This document shows, one piece after another, positions 48,239 to 59,165 of a stretch of 64,000 bases of DNA. This DNA comes from Apteryx mantelli (lineage: Eukaryota > Chordata > Aves > Apterygiformes > Apterygidae). The translations under genes and the position numbers were made by a program. The first letter of the stretch is position 1; each line of letters starts with the position of its first letter. The notes under the pieces were generated by a model. That model ran no database searches. It saw nothing but the letters and a program-made list of their open reading frames with translations, and had not been told where the DNA came from. The DNA is taken from contig NC_089978.1 of the NCBI RefSeq assembly GCF_036417845.1, positions 142,718,288-142,782,287 on the forward strand, in the 5' to 3' direction.

Positions 48239-48243
48239 ATTAC
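48239..48243. repeat. Right target-site duplication ATTAC
   Basis: Exact copy of 47461-47465, immediately after the LTR's closing CA. Confidence 0.9.
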
Positions 48244-48481
48244 GCACACAGGGATTAAGGCAAAATAAAATCTATAAAACACTTACTATTTTATATTTAA
48301 AATTTAGAAACTGCTTTGAAAAACCCAGCCAGTAATAACATTTTTTTAAATTAAGTTAAAAAAATCAATCTTTCAAGTTTTACTGCCAAAGATATCTTTG
48401 TAGGCATTGTACATATCTGTGAAATGCCTGTTTGCATAAAATGAAAGGATTTGCTGAAGTCATACTTCAACTGTTTAACTG

Positions 48482-48513
48482 GTTTTTGTTTGTTTTTGTT
48501 TGTTCTTTTTTTA
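48482..48513. repeat. T-rich (TTTGT)n run
   Basis: Repeated TTTTTGTTTG words ending in a T7 run. Confidence 0.8.
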
Positions 48514-48782
48514 AAGAAGATATGGCATTGATATCCCTAATTCTTTGTCTGTACTGAGGATGAGTTTTCTGAACGCACTTCATAGTTCAATCCGAGTGCT
48601 GGCTTAATTGGGAGCAGGATTAGGTCATCATAGAACACTTCTGAAAATCCCCAAGTTGATCTATATTATTTCATTTGAGTTGCGATAGCTCATTTTTGCC
48701 CAGGGATAAGGAACTAACACTCTTAAGAACATATTTTCAGGATTCAAGAAGAATGCCAAGAGGGAACTTTGGCATTTGTGTT

Positions 48783-48813
48783 GATAAAAGCCCAGAAATA
48801 CTGGGCTTTTATC
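48783..48813. repeat. Perfect hairpin, 13-bp arms, 5-nt loop
   Basis: GATAAAAGCCCAG, loop AAATA, CTGGGCTTTTATC. It has the longest arms of the set. It is in unique sequence and too short for a microRNA precursor. Confidence 0.95.
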
Positions 48814-50732
48814 CACCAATTGCTCAGTTTTTGGCATACCAGACTAGCAAGAGAAGTCACACCCAGTATTCTACAACTTGCGTGACAGGTTGTGAGCTGG
48901 CATAAATAGCCTGACTCCACTGAGACCAATATCATTTTTTTCAGTGATACTACAACAGCTGAGCTTCTTATGTCTAGCTTAGAACAACCACTCATTATAC
49001 TCCACAGATTTCATGTATCTTTTCATTAGCATGTGTACACATTCAATAGCAGATAGCACATTTTGCCAATCCCATGGTCCTCAGGAGGAACTCCTTACAG
49101 AGCTCAATGGAAAGCCCTTCACTGCTTCAAAGAGAACAGACTTTCCATGCCATTACAATCTAAAACTACTCTTTCTCATCTTCCCCATCCTTCTTCCTCA
49201 TCTGTGTACAGCCAATTGTGTACCCAAATCTGAAGTCCCACCATCTTGTCTCCAATAGAAACATTATCATCTGTGCATACCAACAAGTCACAGCTCACAC
49301 AGTAACTCAAAGTGAATGATCAGAATGCCTTTCGTCTCACATGAACAAGGATTCAATACTCAGATACAATTGGCCAATACCAATAGTACTTACCTACAAG
49401 CAATAACCTTCCAATTTTCAGCAATGCAATCTACCTATACACTAGTAAACTTGACAGTTTCTCTCCTATTAAACAAAAGGAGAATGTAGCCTGGTGATGA
49501 CAACTAAACAGCATCAAAGATTTTGTTACTCTTTCGGATCAATACAGGTTTACAAGGGGTTACTAATAACCAAGAAAACACATGTAAAAACAGCCTGTTT
49601 CCTAGTTTCCAGTGTAACACCATTTTCCCTCCACTGCATTCAGCCTCAATCATTACCTGCCACTCTCTCTTCACCCAGCTCCTGCTAGTTCACTACAGCA
49701 AACCTAGCACATCGCATGGCCTCACTGCAAAGTCCTGATTCAACTGGATTCAATTTGTGTGTGAAACTACCCTGGTCAGATGAGAGGCATTTTAATGGTT
49801 CTTTAGAAACCAAAGAACGGTGATAGCAGGGATACAGCACTTCCAGCAATCAACTGAGATAGGAGGAGCTCAGAGAAACACACCAGACTCATGAACAGTA
49901 TGAAGCTGACAAAACCTTATTTAAACAGCAAGCAGAGTACTGAGAGGGAGCTGTGGCGGCACATTCATCTCAACTTCCATTTTGGAAATGGTATTCTATG
50001 AATTATATTTTCCTCTTCTTTAGTTAAGGTTTTATTGAAACTCATTTTAACCAAGCCCGTTCACTTGCCCATAGTTTCATAGTTTTCGCTAATTGTGTTT
50101 GAGATGCATGTGTGGTTTTGCAGAGGGTTTGTGGACATATCCGCTGGGGGGAGGCAAAGTTATTTTTAGACATATCCTGATGCATCATGGTGTTTATGTA
50201 GAAAATTTAAAACAGTTGGTCAGAGAAACTTTGACTTTTACCATGTTAGCACATGAGTGGGAGCTGACTCACATTTTTATTATCTGAGTGGGTCTCATCT
50301 ACTGGAACCATCATTTCCAGTACTCATATCTTGCATTTCTCACATCATCAGCTTTTCCTCCACATCTCTCTCCCACGCATAATTCAGCTTTCAAATATCT
50401 TGAATTGGGGAAGAGAGAACATTCTATTCATTCCAGAATAAACCATTATTTTGGGGTTAAAAACTGAAAAGTAGTTGCAGGGACATAGATGCCAGGCAGG
50501 TAGCATTTTCCAACTTATTTGTGCAAAGGAAGGAATTTTGCCTACGGAAGACACAAAGAGAAGCTCCAGCAAGCAGAGGTTGCCACATTTTTAACCAAGA
50601 AGAAATCCTTTCTAAACTTCTTAAAATTAAGTAAATTATGAGCAACATTTAACAGACACAATTTTTTTTTCCACAGAGGTATTTTCACTTGAACATTAAT
50701 ATACCTGAGACTTTTGCTGCATGAGATAAGTA

Positions 50733-50995
50733 GTCACAGAATCATAAACTTGGAAGGCAACTCAAGACATCATGTAATGCACACTCCCACCCTAGCACAA
50801 GACCAGCCGTAACTTTGCCAGTTCTTCAAAAGGTTTGTCTAGCCTCTCACATTTTCAGTGATGGAAGTTGCACAGTCTTCCTGTCCCAGGGATTGACTAT
50901 TCTTACTGTTAAACTTTTTTCTAATGTCCATTTAAAACCAGTTCTTCTTGCCCTAACCACCACTGACGTGAGGAGCAGTTTTCCTTCTAGCATTG
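50733..50995 (-). mobile_element. Older CR1 LINE 3' untranslated fragment
   Basis: On the plus strand the text starts TCACAGAATCATAAACTTGG and continues through GGTTTGTCTAGCCTCTCACA, TCAGTGATGGAAGTTGCACA, CTTTTTTCTAATGTCCA, CAGTTCTTCTTGCCCTAACC and GAGGAGCAGTTTTCC. This follows the reversed CR1 3' end (tttgtctaacctgctc, caatgatggagattccaca, tttttcctaatgtccaacc, attgcttcttgtcct, gagaacaatttttct). It is more diverged than the copy at 37553, and its 5' part fades after about 50995. Any open frames here belong to this untranslated tail and are not genes. Confidence 0.9.
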
Positions 50996-51779
50996 CCCTT
51001 AGTATTATGGATAGCAAACATTTCTGAGTAAAAGGTGACCTGAATTTTTCTGAAAATAAATCCAGTATTGGAGATTTCAAAATATGAGTTATTTTTTATT
51101 TTGTTTTAATGCACTTCTCCACTAACTAGTTTTAGTCAAAAGTATAATGAAAAAAAGGTGTCTTTACGGTGTCTCAAATCCAGTCCCAAGCTGGACTTGC
51201 AATAAATCAGACAAGGCAGACTACTCTCACGAGACTACAAGGCTGATTCCTGGACCAGTATGGTTTTAGAAAAGTTAAGCTTTTGGACTCTTATCTAAAC
51301 CAATCTAGTTGAGGTTCACCCATCACTTGCTAGTAGTCTAGCTTTTCACCTCCTCAGACTTCAGTTTAAATCCTTGTTTAGGTCACAGTGAAAATGAGTT
51401 TGGTGGTTTGCATCCTAGTGGACTTCTGTCAACATTGAAAAACCACCATACAATCCAGCACAATTGGAAATCTTTGCTTAAAAGAAAGCCTAGACTGGAA
51501 TAACAGAGGTCACTACAAACTGAGACATAAAGGATAGCATTATAGCTACATGGAGAATTTTGAGTAGTCCCTAACACTTAGAAGCCCAGTGCCAGACTAT
51601 ATAAATTAATTACTGGCTTAATGGAGACTTATTGTTTGTCCAAACTCATACATTTTTGAATCAGTAACTTGACATATCATTCAAAAAAATTTGATGAGAA
51701 CCTAATAGTGAGCAATAATGACAAAAGGAACCAAACTCAGACACTGTATTTTAAATTAAATGGTTGGCAATATGCTTTA
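50996..51779. other. Unique non-coding sequence
   Basis: No gene or repeat is identified. Confidence 0.5.
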
Positions 51780-51890
51780 CCATCACCCCCACAGAACATA
51801 GCTGCTAGGAAAATGATTTGTTGCACAAAAATATTTCCATATGAAGGCACATTAAAAAGATTGATACTGCTGACCTCAAGGGAAATACAG
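51780..51890 (+). mobile_element. Old LINE (CR1/L2-like) 3' region fragment
   Basis: The stretch ATAGCTGCTAGGAAAATGAT, ATTTCCATATGAAGGCACAT, TAAAAAGATTGATACTGCTG, ACCTCAAGGGAAA resembles the LINE 3' segment 'acagctactaaaatgatt... cttccatatgaggagagattaaaaagactgggactgttcagcttggaaaaga' common in sauropsid CR1/L2-type elements. The order is right but divergence is high. Confidence 0.55.
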
Positions 51891-52969
51891 AAAATTAGGA
51901 AAGTCAGAGAAAATAGCATGCTTTAGATCAGAATATAGATTTAAATTTACCATATGAAAAAAAAACCCTAATGTAAAACAAAATACTGCAATTAATGTCT
52001 TCCTTCTCTTTTGCCCTTGTCACCCTCCCTTTTCTCCTTCAATCACACAAAAAATTCATCTTCAGCTGCTCCATAGTACATAGAGACAAAATGAAATAAA
52101 ACCATTCTCTTATATAAACAGGTGCTAAGCGTGAGTTTTCGCAGTTCAGGTGTTCTAAAACTGTAGATGACAAAAACCAGAGAGCTTTCCTATAACTCAA
52201 GTGACTAAATGGATTTTCCTCCAACTTTCCTAAAAGTTCACATGTGGTTTTAGACCAGATATGAAAAGATTTTTCCTCATATGAGAATTTGAGGAAAAAC
52301 TCTATGGGAATGAAGAGAATTTTACACTGGGAAAGTTGATGTTACTTCAGCTACAAGCAGAATGCTGGGAATTTGATTATTTGTGGTTCTGGAATTTGCT
52401 GCATGATTCATCATTAGCTACAGAATTACGTTCCAAAAATCTCGGCTTTTATTAGATGAAGACAAAACAGACCCCTTCATATTTTTTGCTATCATCGTTG
52501 CAATGGTAAGCTTGCATTTTGGAGGGCCACCAAAATTAATACAAAACTGTTTCCCCGAGTTTGTGGTTTGCCTGAAACAAGATTGGAGTTGTGTGGAGTG
52601 CCACATTCATCTCAGCAGAATGTTAGCCATGAAGAAAAAGGAAGATGACAGCGTGGTCCATGCCATCTTAAACACTGCTCCCCACACTGAATTCTCAAAT
52701 AGAATTTAATTCAAACAAACATAGGAACTACGGCACTGATTTTATCATTTGTTTCCAAATGTAAGTTTAAAACATCTATTTCGTTGATGCTATCACAGCT
52801 TTATCTATAGGTAGATTTCTGAAAAATTCAAGTTCAAAGTACATAATGCCTTGATAACAGCTTTCCCATAGAGAAAAATCTATTGCATAATATAGTAACC
52901 TAATAAACAAGTTCCTACAACAGTTTTCATCGACTCAGTTCATATCACAATACTAATATGTATGGCCTA
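51891..52969. other. Unique non-coding sequence
   Basis: No gene is recognised; frames are at most 68 codons. Confidence 0.5.
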
Positions 52970-53035
52970 TGGCAAAATGTCAGTTGTGGAGCTGGATCAG
53001 AATCCAGTTCTCCAGTCCCTTGTAAAAAGCTCAAT
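52970..53035 (+). mobile_element. Possible MIR-like 3' remnant
   Basis: TGTCAGTTGTGGAGCTGGATCAGAATCCAGTTCTCCAGTCCC (in pieces) resembles the MIR end 'agtcagtggcagagctgggaatagaatccaggtctcctgactccc'. It is short. Confidence 0.5.
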
Positions 53036-55050
53036 ACCTCTGATGGTGCAAAAAAAAGAGAAGGATTTACTCAAAGATAAAATCACAGGGAACTATAACA
53101 GAAGCAAAAGACAGTTAGTACCATCTCTTACCTTTTCTTGAAATAAACTATTTTCCGAGGTAGAAAATGAGGCGTTCCTAATCCTTCCTGCCAAAGAAGT
53201 ACCTGAGAGAAAAAGGAAACCATTCAAAAGCTTACAAGCATTGCTAGAAAAATGCCTCACACTTTAGAGTCGTGGGAGCACTAGAACAGTAGGGAGCATA
53301 AGTTACAGTAGGAAAGCAACTTTTCCAGTAGAGTTGGAAAATAAAAAGGTGCAAAGAAATCAGAAAAAAAGAAATACCCTCAAAGTGCCTACACTGAAAA
53401 AGGACACAGCAAAAGCATACCTGGCTTCTGCAGAGGTTTAGAGGACAGCCAGAGGGATCACTGATGCACAGCTTTCTATGAATCTGTCTGGGAGCAGGGA
53501 GATCTCACAAACTGGCAAACATGTACATGAGACTATTTAATAAAATAAAGAGGGATCCTTATGGATTACGCTATTATGATTTAATAATTTGATCCAGAGT
53601 AGGACCAAGTATAGTCCTGACTCCTATTGCCCACATCCAGCACTATTTGCTATCACCATTCATGAGACTCAGATAATAGGACTTTGTGTTTTCCTTGAAA
53701 AGATCTAACAAGTTATGGACTTAATTATCTTAGAGGAGAAGGCAATGGGAACATTTATGGGGACTGAAGAGAAGAGTGCTTGGAAAACTGGAATTTAGAC
53801 ATGAGTTGATAGCATTGATTCAAGCCCTCGTGCCTTCTAGGGAGTAACAGGGCAGGGAAGTCCTGCCCAGATTTGCCTAGAGACTTCAGCCTTTTGTGAG
53901 AGGTGCCAACAAAATTTTTTTCAGTCTACAAAATCAGTTAGTTTGATGTTGCGAATCGGAAACTGGATGGGCTTCCAGTTATTGCTAACCATTTGTATTT
54001 TAGGATTAGATCCATTTAGAAGGGAACAACAGTTGAGTATGACTTATTTGTAATTAAGACATGGATGTATTTACCAGTAGGGGTTACAACATCGAGTTTT
54101 GCTGAATTTTGCAACTAAGTATCAGTGGAGGAAAGGCAAAACAGTTCAAACTCTCTGCAACAAAATTAAATTTGAATTTATGAAACAGCAAAATAAAAAG
54201 TAATGAATGTAAAATAAAAAAAAAGCTTTTCTATTTTTAAATGGGAGCACAAGAAAGCAGGGAATGGTAGACAAGTAAAATCCTCTTAAAATAAGAGGCC
54301 CTTGAAAGCCTCTTTGCTGCAATAATAGATAACAACAAATTTACGGAATAAGCAATAGAAACAAACCATCTTAGAATTTTAATAAAGCTCCCTTGTCACT
54401 GCAAGGAGAGCAAATGATTTTTTGTTTCATGACAGAATCTGTGATGTTCTATACTGTCTTACTTTCATGGTGTCCATCTCAGAAATATCAGGGGGCCAGC
54501 TTGATGCATTTGAAGTGGCTGATCACAATCCCATTAACTTCCATATTAAAAGTGTGTGGACAAAGTAAGAGTCTGAATCTAAGCAGGTCTCATGCAATAA
54601 TACTCTTAAGGATAGAGCTGGCTCCCCTCGCAAGCTCCTGCTCCTCATTTCATAGCCCTGTTGAATGGGCTTATTTTTGGATGAAAATTAATCAGAAACC
54701 TTAATTCTTTTGGGTCATTAAACTCCTCATAGGGCTTTTTTTGCAAGAATATAAGTTACCAGATGGGATTTCTGGACCAAATTCCAATTCAGACAATGAC
54801 ATTCTGATGAAGATCTACGTGCCATTTCCAGTTTGATTTATCTTTGCTATTTCTAGTGCTCCCAGCATGTATCGCTGTGCTGTCATCTTCACCTTAGAAG
54901 CAGATGCATTTCAGTAATTGTAAAATGTTCCTGAGCATGCTCAGGATCTTCAGCGACCTGTAGCATGTAGGTCCTAAACATGTAATTGAATCTGTATGGT
55001 AAACTTTTACTTCTTACTGGAATAGCCTGCTTCCAAATACTGTACAAATG
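53036..55050. other. Unique non-coding sequence
   Basis: No gene is recognised. A 103-codon plus frame at 54393-54704 has no known relatives. The word CAATCCCATTAACTTCCAT near 54528 is like a common sauropsid repeat word but is too short to call. Confidence 0.5.
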
Positions 55051-55390
55051 TATATCCAATGGAATCATCAGGTAGTAAGTTCAAAAACAGAGGAAGTACT
55101 TTTTCACAGAACACATAATTAAACTGTAGACCTCATTGACACAGGAGGCTTTGGGATCAAGACAAAAAGGACTTCAGATAAATCCATGGACAATACATTT
55201 GTCAGCAGCTATTAAAAACAGTAGTACAGATTGAATTTCTGGTTGAGAAAGTACCTAGGCCCCTGACAGCTGGAACCTGGGAGGGTATTGCAGGAAAGGA
55301 TTGTGCGACAACTGACATCAATTAATGCCCAAGCTGGAGACAAAATACAGGGCCAAGTGGACATTTAGTGTGACCCAGTATAGAAATCAT
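55051..55390 (+). mobile_element. LINE (CR1/L2-like) 3' end fragment
   Basis: The text TATCCAATGGAATCATCAGG, AGGAAGTACTTTTTCACAGA, CATAATTAAACTGTAGACCTC, ATTGACACAGGAGGCTTTGGG, AAATCCATGGACAATAC, CAGCTATTA and finally GTGTGACCCAGTATAG matches, in order, the 3' end of a LINE common in sauropsids (ggaagtactttttcacacaacgcataattaacctgtggaactcattgccacaggaggt..., ataagttcatgg, ggctatta, gtctgacccagtatggc). The terminal short repeat that should follow is not preserved. No coding part is present. Confidence 0.82.
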
Positions 55391-55530
55391 CAATCCTGAA
55401 ACAAGAATTTTCTAGTGAGTGATCCTCTCATATACAGTAAGAACAACCAATACCAGCTGTTGTTAATCTAAATAACCTTAGAGAAGGAGCAAGATGAGTA
55501 AATATCAAGTATGCAATTTCAAGGGGATCA

Positions 55531-55564
55531 CTGTTCACAGGTCATCTCTGTTCACAGGTCTTCT
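55531..55564. repeat. 17-bp tandem duplication
   Basis: CTGTTCACAGGTCATCT is followed at once by CTGTTCACAGGTCTTCT, with one mismatch in 17. It is a recent-looking two-copy duplication. Confidence 0.9.
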
Positions 55565-55837
55565 CCTGTACCATTCAGAGGAGAAGCCAATAATCTTAAA
55601 GGAAGCAAGTAGCTGTATGGAAAGAGATAGTGGCATAACAGAGCAACCTCTCTCCATCTTCAGTCATTATGGAAGTGCTAAGTTTTACGCCTCCAGAACG
55701 AAGCTGCAACCTGAAGACGACCATTGCATTTGACGAGCTTTGTCTTCAAGTCAGGAAAAGTTATGGCGAAGTTTATAATTAGTCCCTCCAGTACTGGCTG
55801 CATGCTCCACAGCTACTCTACATGTTAGATGAGATTT

Positions 55838-55852
55838 AAAAAAAAAAAAAAA
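55838..55852. repeat. A15 homopolymer
   Basis: Fifteen A followed by GATGGGGG. No retroposon body is recognisable upstream. Confidence 0.9.
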
Positions 55853-57423
55853 GATGGGGGAGTTGACTGCCTTTTCCTTCCCCTTGCTTACCAGCCATGC
55901 CTCCAGCTACAGTCAGTAAAAAGAAATGGGACTGCAACTACTTCGATTTCCTTAAGTATTACTTCTTTTCTTTTATAGCTCAGAAAGATGGGAGGTAAAT
56001 TCACAGGACATGGGACAGGTTAGAGAGAAAGCTCAGTGCTGATAATCAGTTTAGTTTCACAAAGAATCTCCTGGAGCATAAATTTAATAAAGTTGCATTC
56101 CAAGGTACATTAAGCTATACCTCTCTCAGTAATTATGTTATAAAGGAGGACATGCCATGTCTGCATTGCTGGAAAATCACACACATCAGAGATTACACTT
56201 AACAAAAGCACTTCATTCACGAGTGCAGTAAACATGGACAAGTTATACGCTGCAGTCAGTATTTCCTGGTTATAAAGCAACTCTTTACTGCACACAATAT
56301 TTGACCAACAGAATACTTCAGAGACAAAAGTAGTCTGTATTTGCACATAAAAAACACACAGATAAATAAGCCACCATGTTTCTTGAAAAAAACCTTTTCT
56401 TTTCTTCTAAAGTGACTCCCTAGGTCATTTCATAATGGGATATCATGGATCTTACAGAATCAATGGCAAAAATATATAAAGATAGATAAAATGTAATTCC
56501 ATATAAACAATTTCAGTGCAAACTGGATGTTTAAAGTGTCAAATTAGAAAAAAAAAAGAATAGGTTTCACTCCCAATGAATGTGCAGGATAGGCAGAAGT
56601 CAGAGCTATGATACTTGGGTTTGTCTTTCTGCAATTACAAAGATGAATTTAGATGAAACTGTTCTGCTGTCTGTGGCTTTAATGAGGGCCACTTGCTTTG
56701 CCTAATCAAAAAAGCAAAAAGTATACATTTAAAAACCAAAAATATCTTGGTTTAATGACGCACATAGGCAAAAGTTTTTAAGTGGGTAAATTTTCTTGCT
56801 GCATAGCCTCAGTGCACCTGTGCAACAGCTGGATTTAATCTATCGAGGACTGTATTTTAGAAGCCATTGCCAGATTTTAGGCTGGAAACTAAATAGTGCC
56901 CCACCCAGTCATGTTCCAGTCCACAAACTACTTTTAACATTTCAGTAAGGGTAGAACAATCCTATGCTGTGGGCTAAAGAAATCCAGAAATAATTTATGT
57001 GTTGTTGACAGTTTAAAGAGAAGAAAAGAAAACAGGGAAATTCAGCTGACAAGAAAATAACCTAACCGTCTAGTCTAGTGAAGTTAACAGAAAATCTAAA
57101 CTATCGATGAATGTGATTGCTTTTTGTGCTAGATTCATTACAGAACAGACATGTACAAACAGGATTCTGATCAATACCAGTTATGTCAATAATACTCATA
57201 ATATCGTAAGAAGAGCCGTACTTCCTTCATATCTTTCAACAGTCACATGTGTCTGTATTTTAACAGTCTATACCAGCAAACATACATACTTAGACATAAA
57301 GATCAGATACTCTGTCCAAAGACCCAACAGAAATAATCAGCAGCCAAATGACAGAACAGTAAGCAAGGCTCTGAAGTCTACAGGCTTTCCCATCAGTGAT
57401 TTAGGAAATCTATCTTTGGGCAC

Positions 57424-57449
57424 TTTTTTTTTTTCCCCCTCCCCCTCCA
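57424..57449. repeat. T11 then C-rich pyrimidine tract
   Basis: Eleven T, then CCCCCTCCCCCTCC. It is a one-strand pyrimidine run of about 26 bases. Confidence 0.9.
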
Positions 57450-57539
57450 ATCATGGGTAAAATCTTGATACCACTGATCTAAGTGGAGCCAGGTTTTTAA
57501 CCATTAGACTTACCATACAAATCCATCTGTTGAACAGAT

Positions 57540-57568
57540 GGTATGAGATCAAGGTATGATCTCATACC
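57540..57568. repeat. Perfect hairpin, 12-bp arms, 5-nt loop
   Basis: GGTATGAGATCA, loop AGGTA, TGATCTCATACC. The loop repeats the first bases of the left arm (GGTA), as expected if DNA was copied back on itself. Confidence 0.95.
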
Positions 57569-59154
57569 TTCTCAGGCACGATACCAAACCCATGTGATCA
57601 CATCTGAAGTATCTAGAGCAAAGGATCTGAAAGTGACAGGACCATCCCAGCACCACTGCTTCATCATGAGGATGAGCAGAGTCCCTTTACCAGACTTGCA
57701 GAAGCAAGGCTTTTCAAACAAGACCATAAAACTGTCGTCTTGCCTACTCAACACTGTCTGAGACCTTGTGACACTATTCCTAAGACTAAGGGTTGGACAC
57801 ACTGATTGATAAACTGCCCCTTCTCTCTTCTTTTTGTGACACCACTACACTAGCACAACCCATTGAGGATCATTAGACTGAAGAGTGAAACACACTGTAA
57901 CAAAGACAATCAAAATTGCTAGTGAAAAAATGAGGAAAAGTTATCCCAGAAGCCCAGACATCCCAGTGGTTAAACATGCATCTATGGGTGGGCCCCTGGA
58001 TTGCGTTCCTTGTTTTGGGGCCTAATTATGTGTGACCCAAAGATCCATCCCAACCACAGAGATCAAGAATCCTCCAGAGTTCAGTGAGTAGGACACAGTT
58101 CTGGGAGAAGCTCTGTTTCAGATCAAATAGGTCATTCAAGGCTTCACGAAATGTGAACATGCTTTTCATTTTGACGAGGGAGGGAGGCAGGGAGACAAGC
58201 TGCAGTTGACCTGAAGCAAATGTTTTTTCTAAAAGTTTTGCTGAACTGGAAAATCAACTTTTTCATAAAGCCCCTAATCCACACAGGCTTTCATGTTAAA
58301 TACTGATGGATAAAAATAGTAAGTATTGTATATTATGTTTGTTTATTAGAACTAATATTATTTTCTTTCTTTGATCTACTTCTCCCTTGGAGTTAGTTTT
58401 GCTTACATTAAACTAAAGTTTGAGCTCAGACACTTAGAGGTGTAAGGTGTTCCTTGCACCTAATACAGCAGTCAATCTGTGGAAATGAGAAAACCTTCTC
58501 ATTTTAGGAATTTACCAGTTAGTTTCCTTAATCAAACACAAAAAGAAGGATTTCAACCTGCATATGAATTAATGCTAAAACCAAAAGCAACTTATAAGAA
58601 ATGCATATTTGAAAATATAAAATAAGCAAATCCCCAATACCTGTCTCAATGAAATGGCAGTTCTTTAAGTAGCCAAGGTTTTGGGGTGGGAAGATGAAGT
58701 CAAATTCCTGCAGTGTGAGAATGTGCACATGCCAATTACATCTGGAAACACACAAATTGTGGTATTATTTGGAGTCTGAAGGTTTTGCCACAATAGAATC
58801 TAAGAGTCTTTCTATCAGTGACAAGTCCTTTCACATGTCCTTGCACTGAAAAGAAAGGAATGCCAACACACCAAGTCACTTCTGCATCTCCTGTCACCAT
58901 ATTTTTCTTTCCCATGCTCATCTTAGCCAGCTGTTACATTGTTCCAGCTCATCTTTATTTGAACAGCTTTATGGTATTCTGGAGCAGCAAGGCATCCTGT
59001 GAGGTAATTCACATTCCGACAGATTGCTCTTACTGTCTCGGACATATTTCATCACACAAATTTACAGGGACAGACAAACAGCCAATTTACAGACCGGCAA
59101 CTGGTGGATGGTAAAGTTCTACAGTGCAGATTCTAAACTTCATTTGTGCTTTAA

Positions 59155-59165
59155 TTTTTTTTTTT
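59155..59165. repeat. T11 homopolymer
   Basis: Eleven T in a row in unique sequence. Confidence 0.9.

Larger units (their letters stand above)
48244..50732. other. Unique non-coding sequence
   Basis: No gene is recognised; frames are at most 83 codons. A (TTTGT)n-like run lies at 48482-48513, and the strongest hairpin of the window at 48783 is listed separately. Confidence 0.55.

Noticed and set aside
48783..48813. Hairpin as a microRNA precursor or terminator
   Set aside because: A 13-bp stem is too short for a microRNA precursor, and Rho-independent terminators do not apply in a vertebrate genome.
57961..58030. tRNA-derived SINE head (CAGTGGTTAAAC ... GGATTGCGTTCC)
   Set aside because: The A-box-like word is fair but the B-box-like word is poor and no body follows.
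58080..58260. Possible old sauropsid repeat with CATTTTGACG and TTTTGCTGAACTGGAAAATC words
   Set aside because: Similarity is limited to AT-rich words with no clear order or ends.
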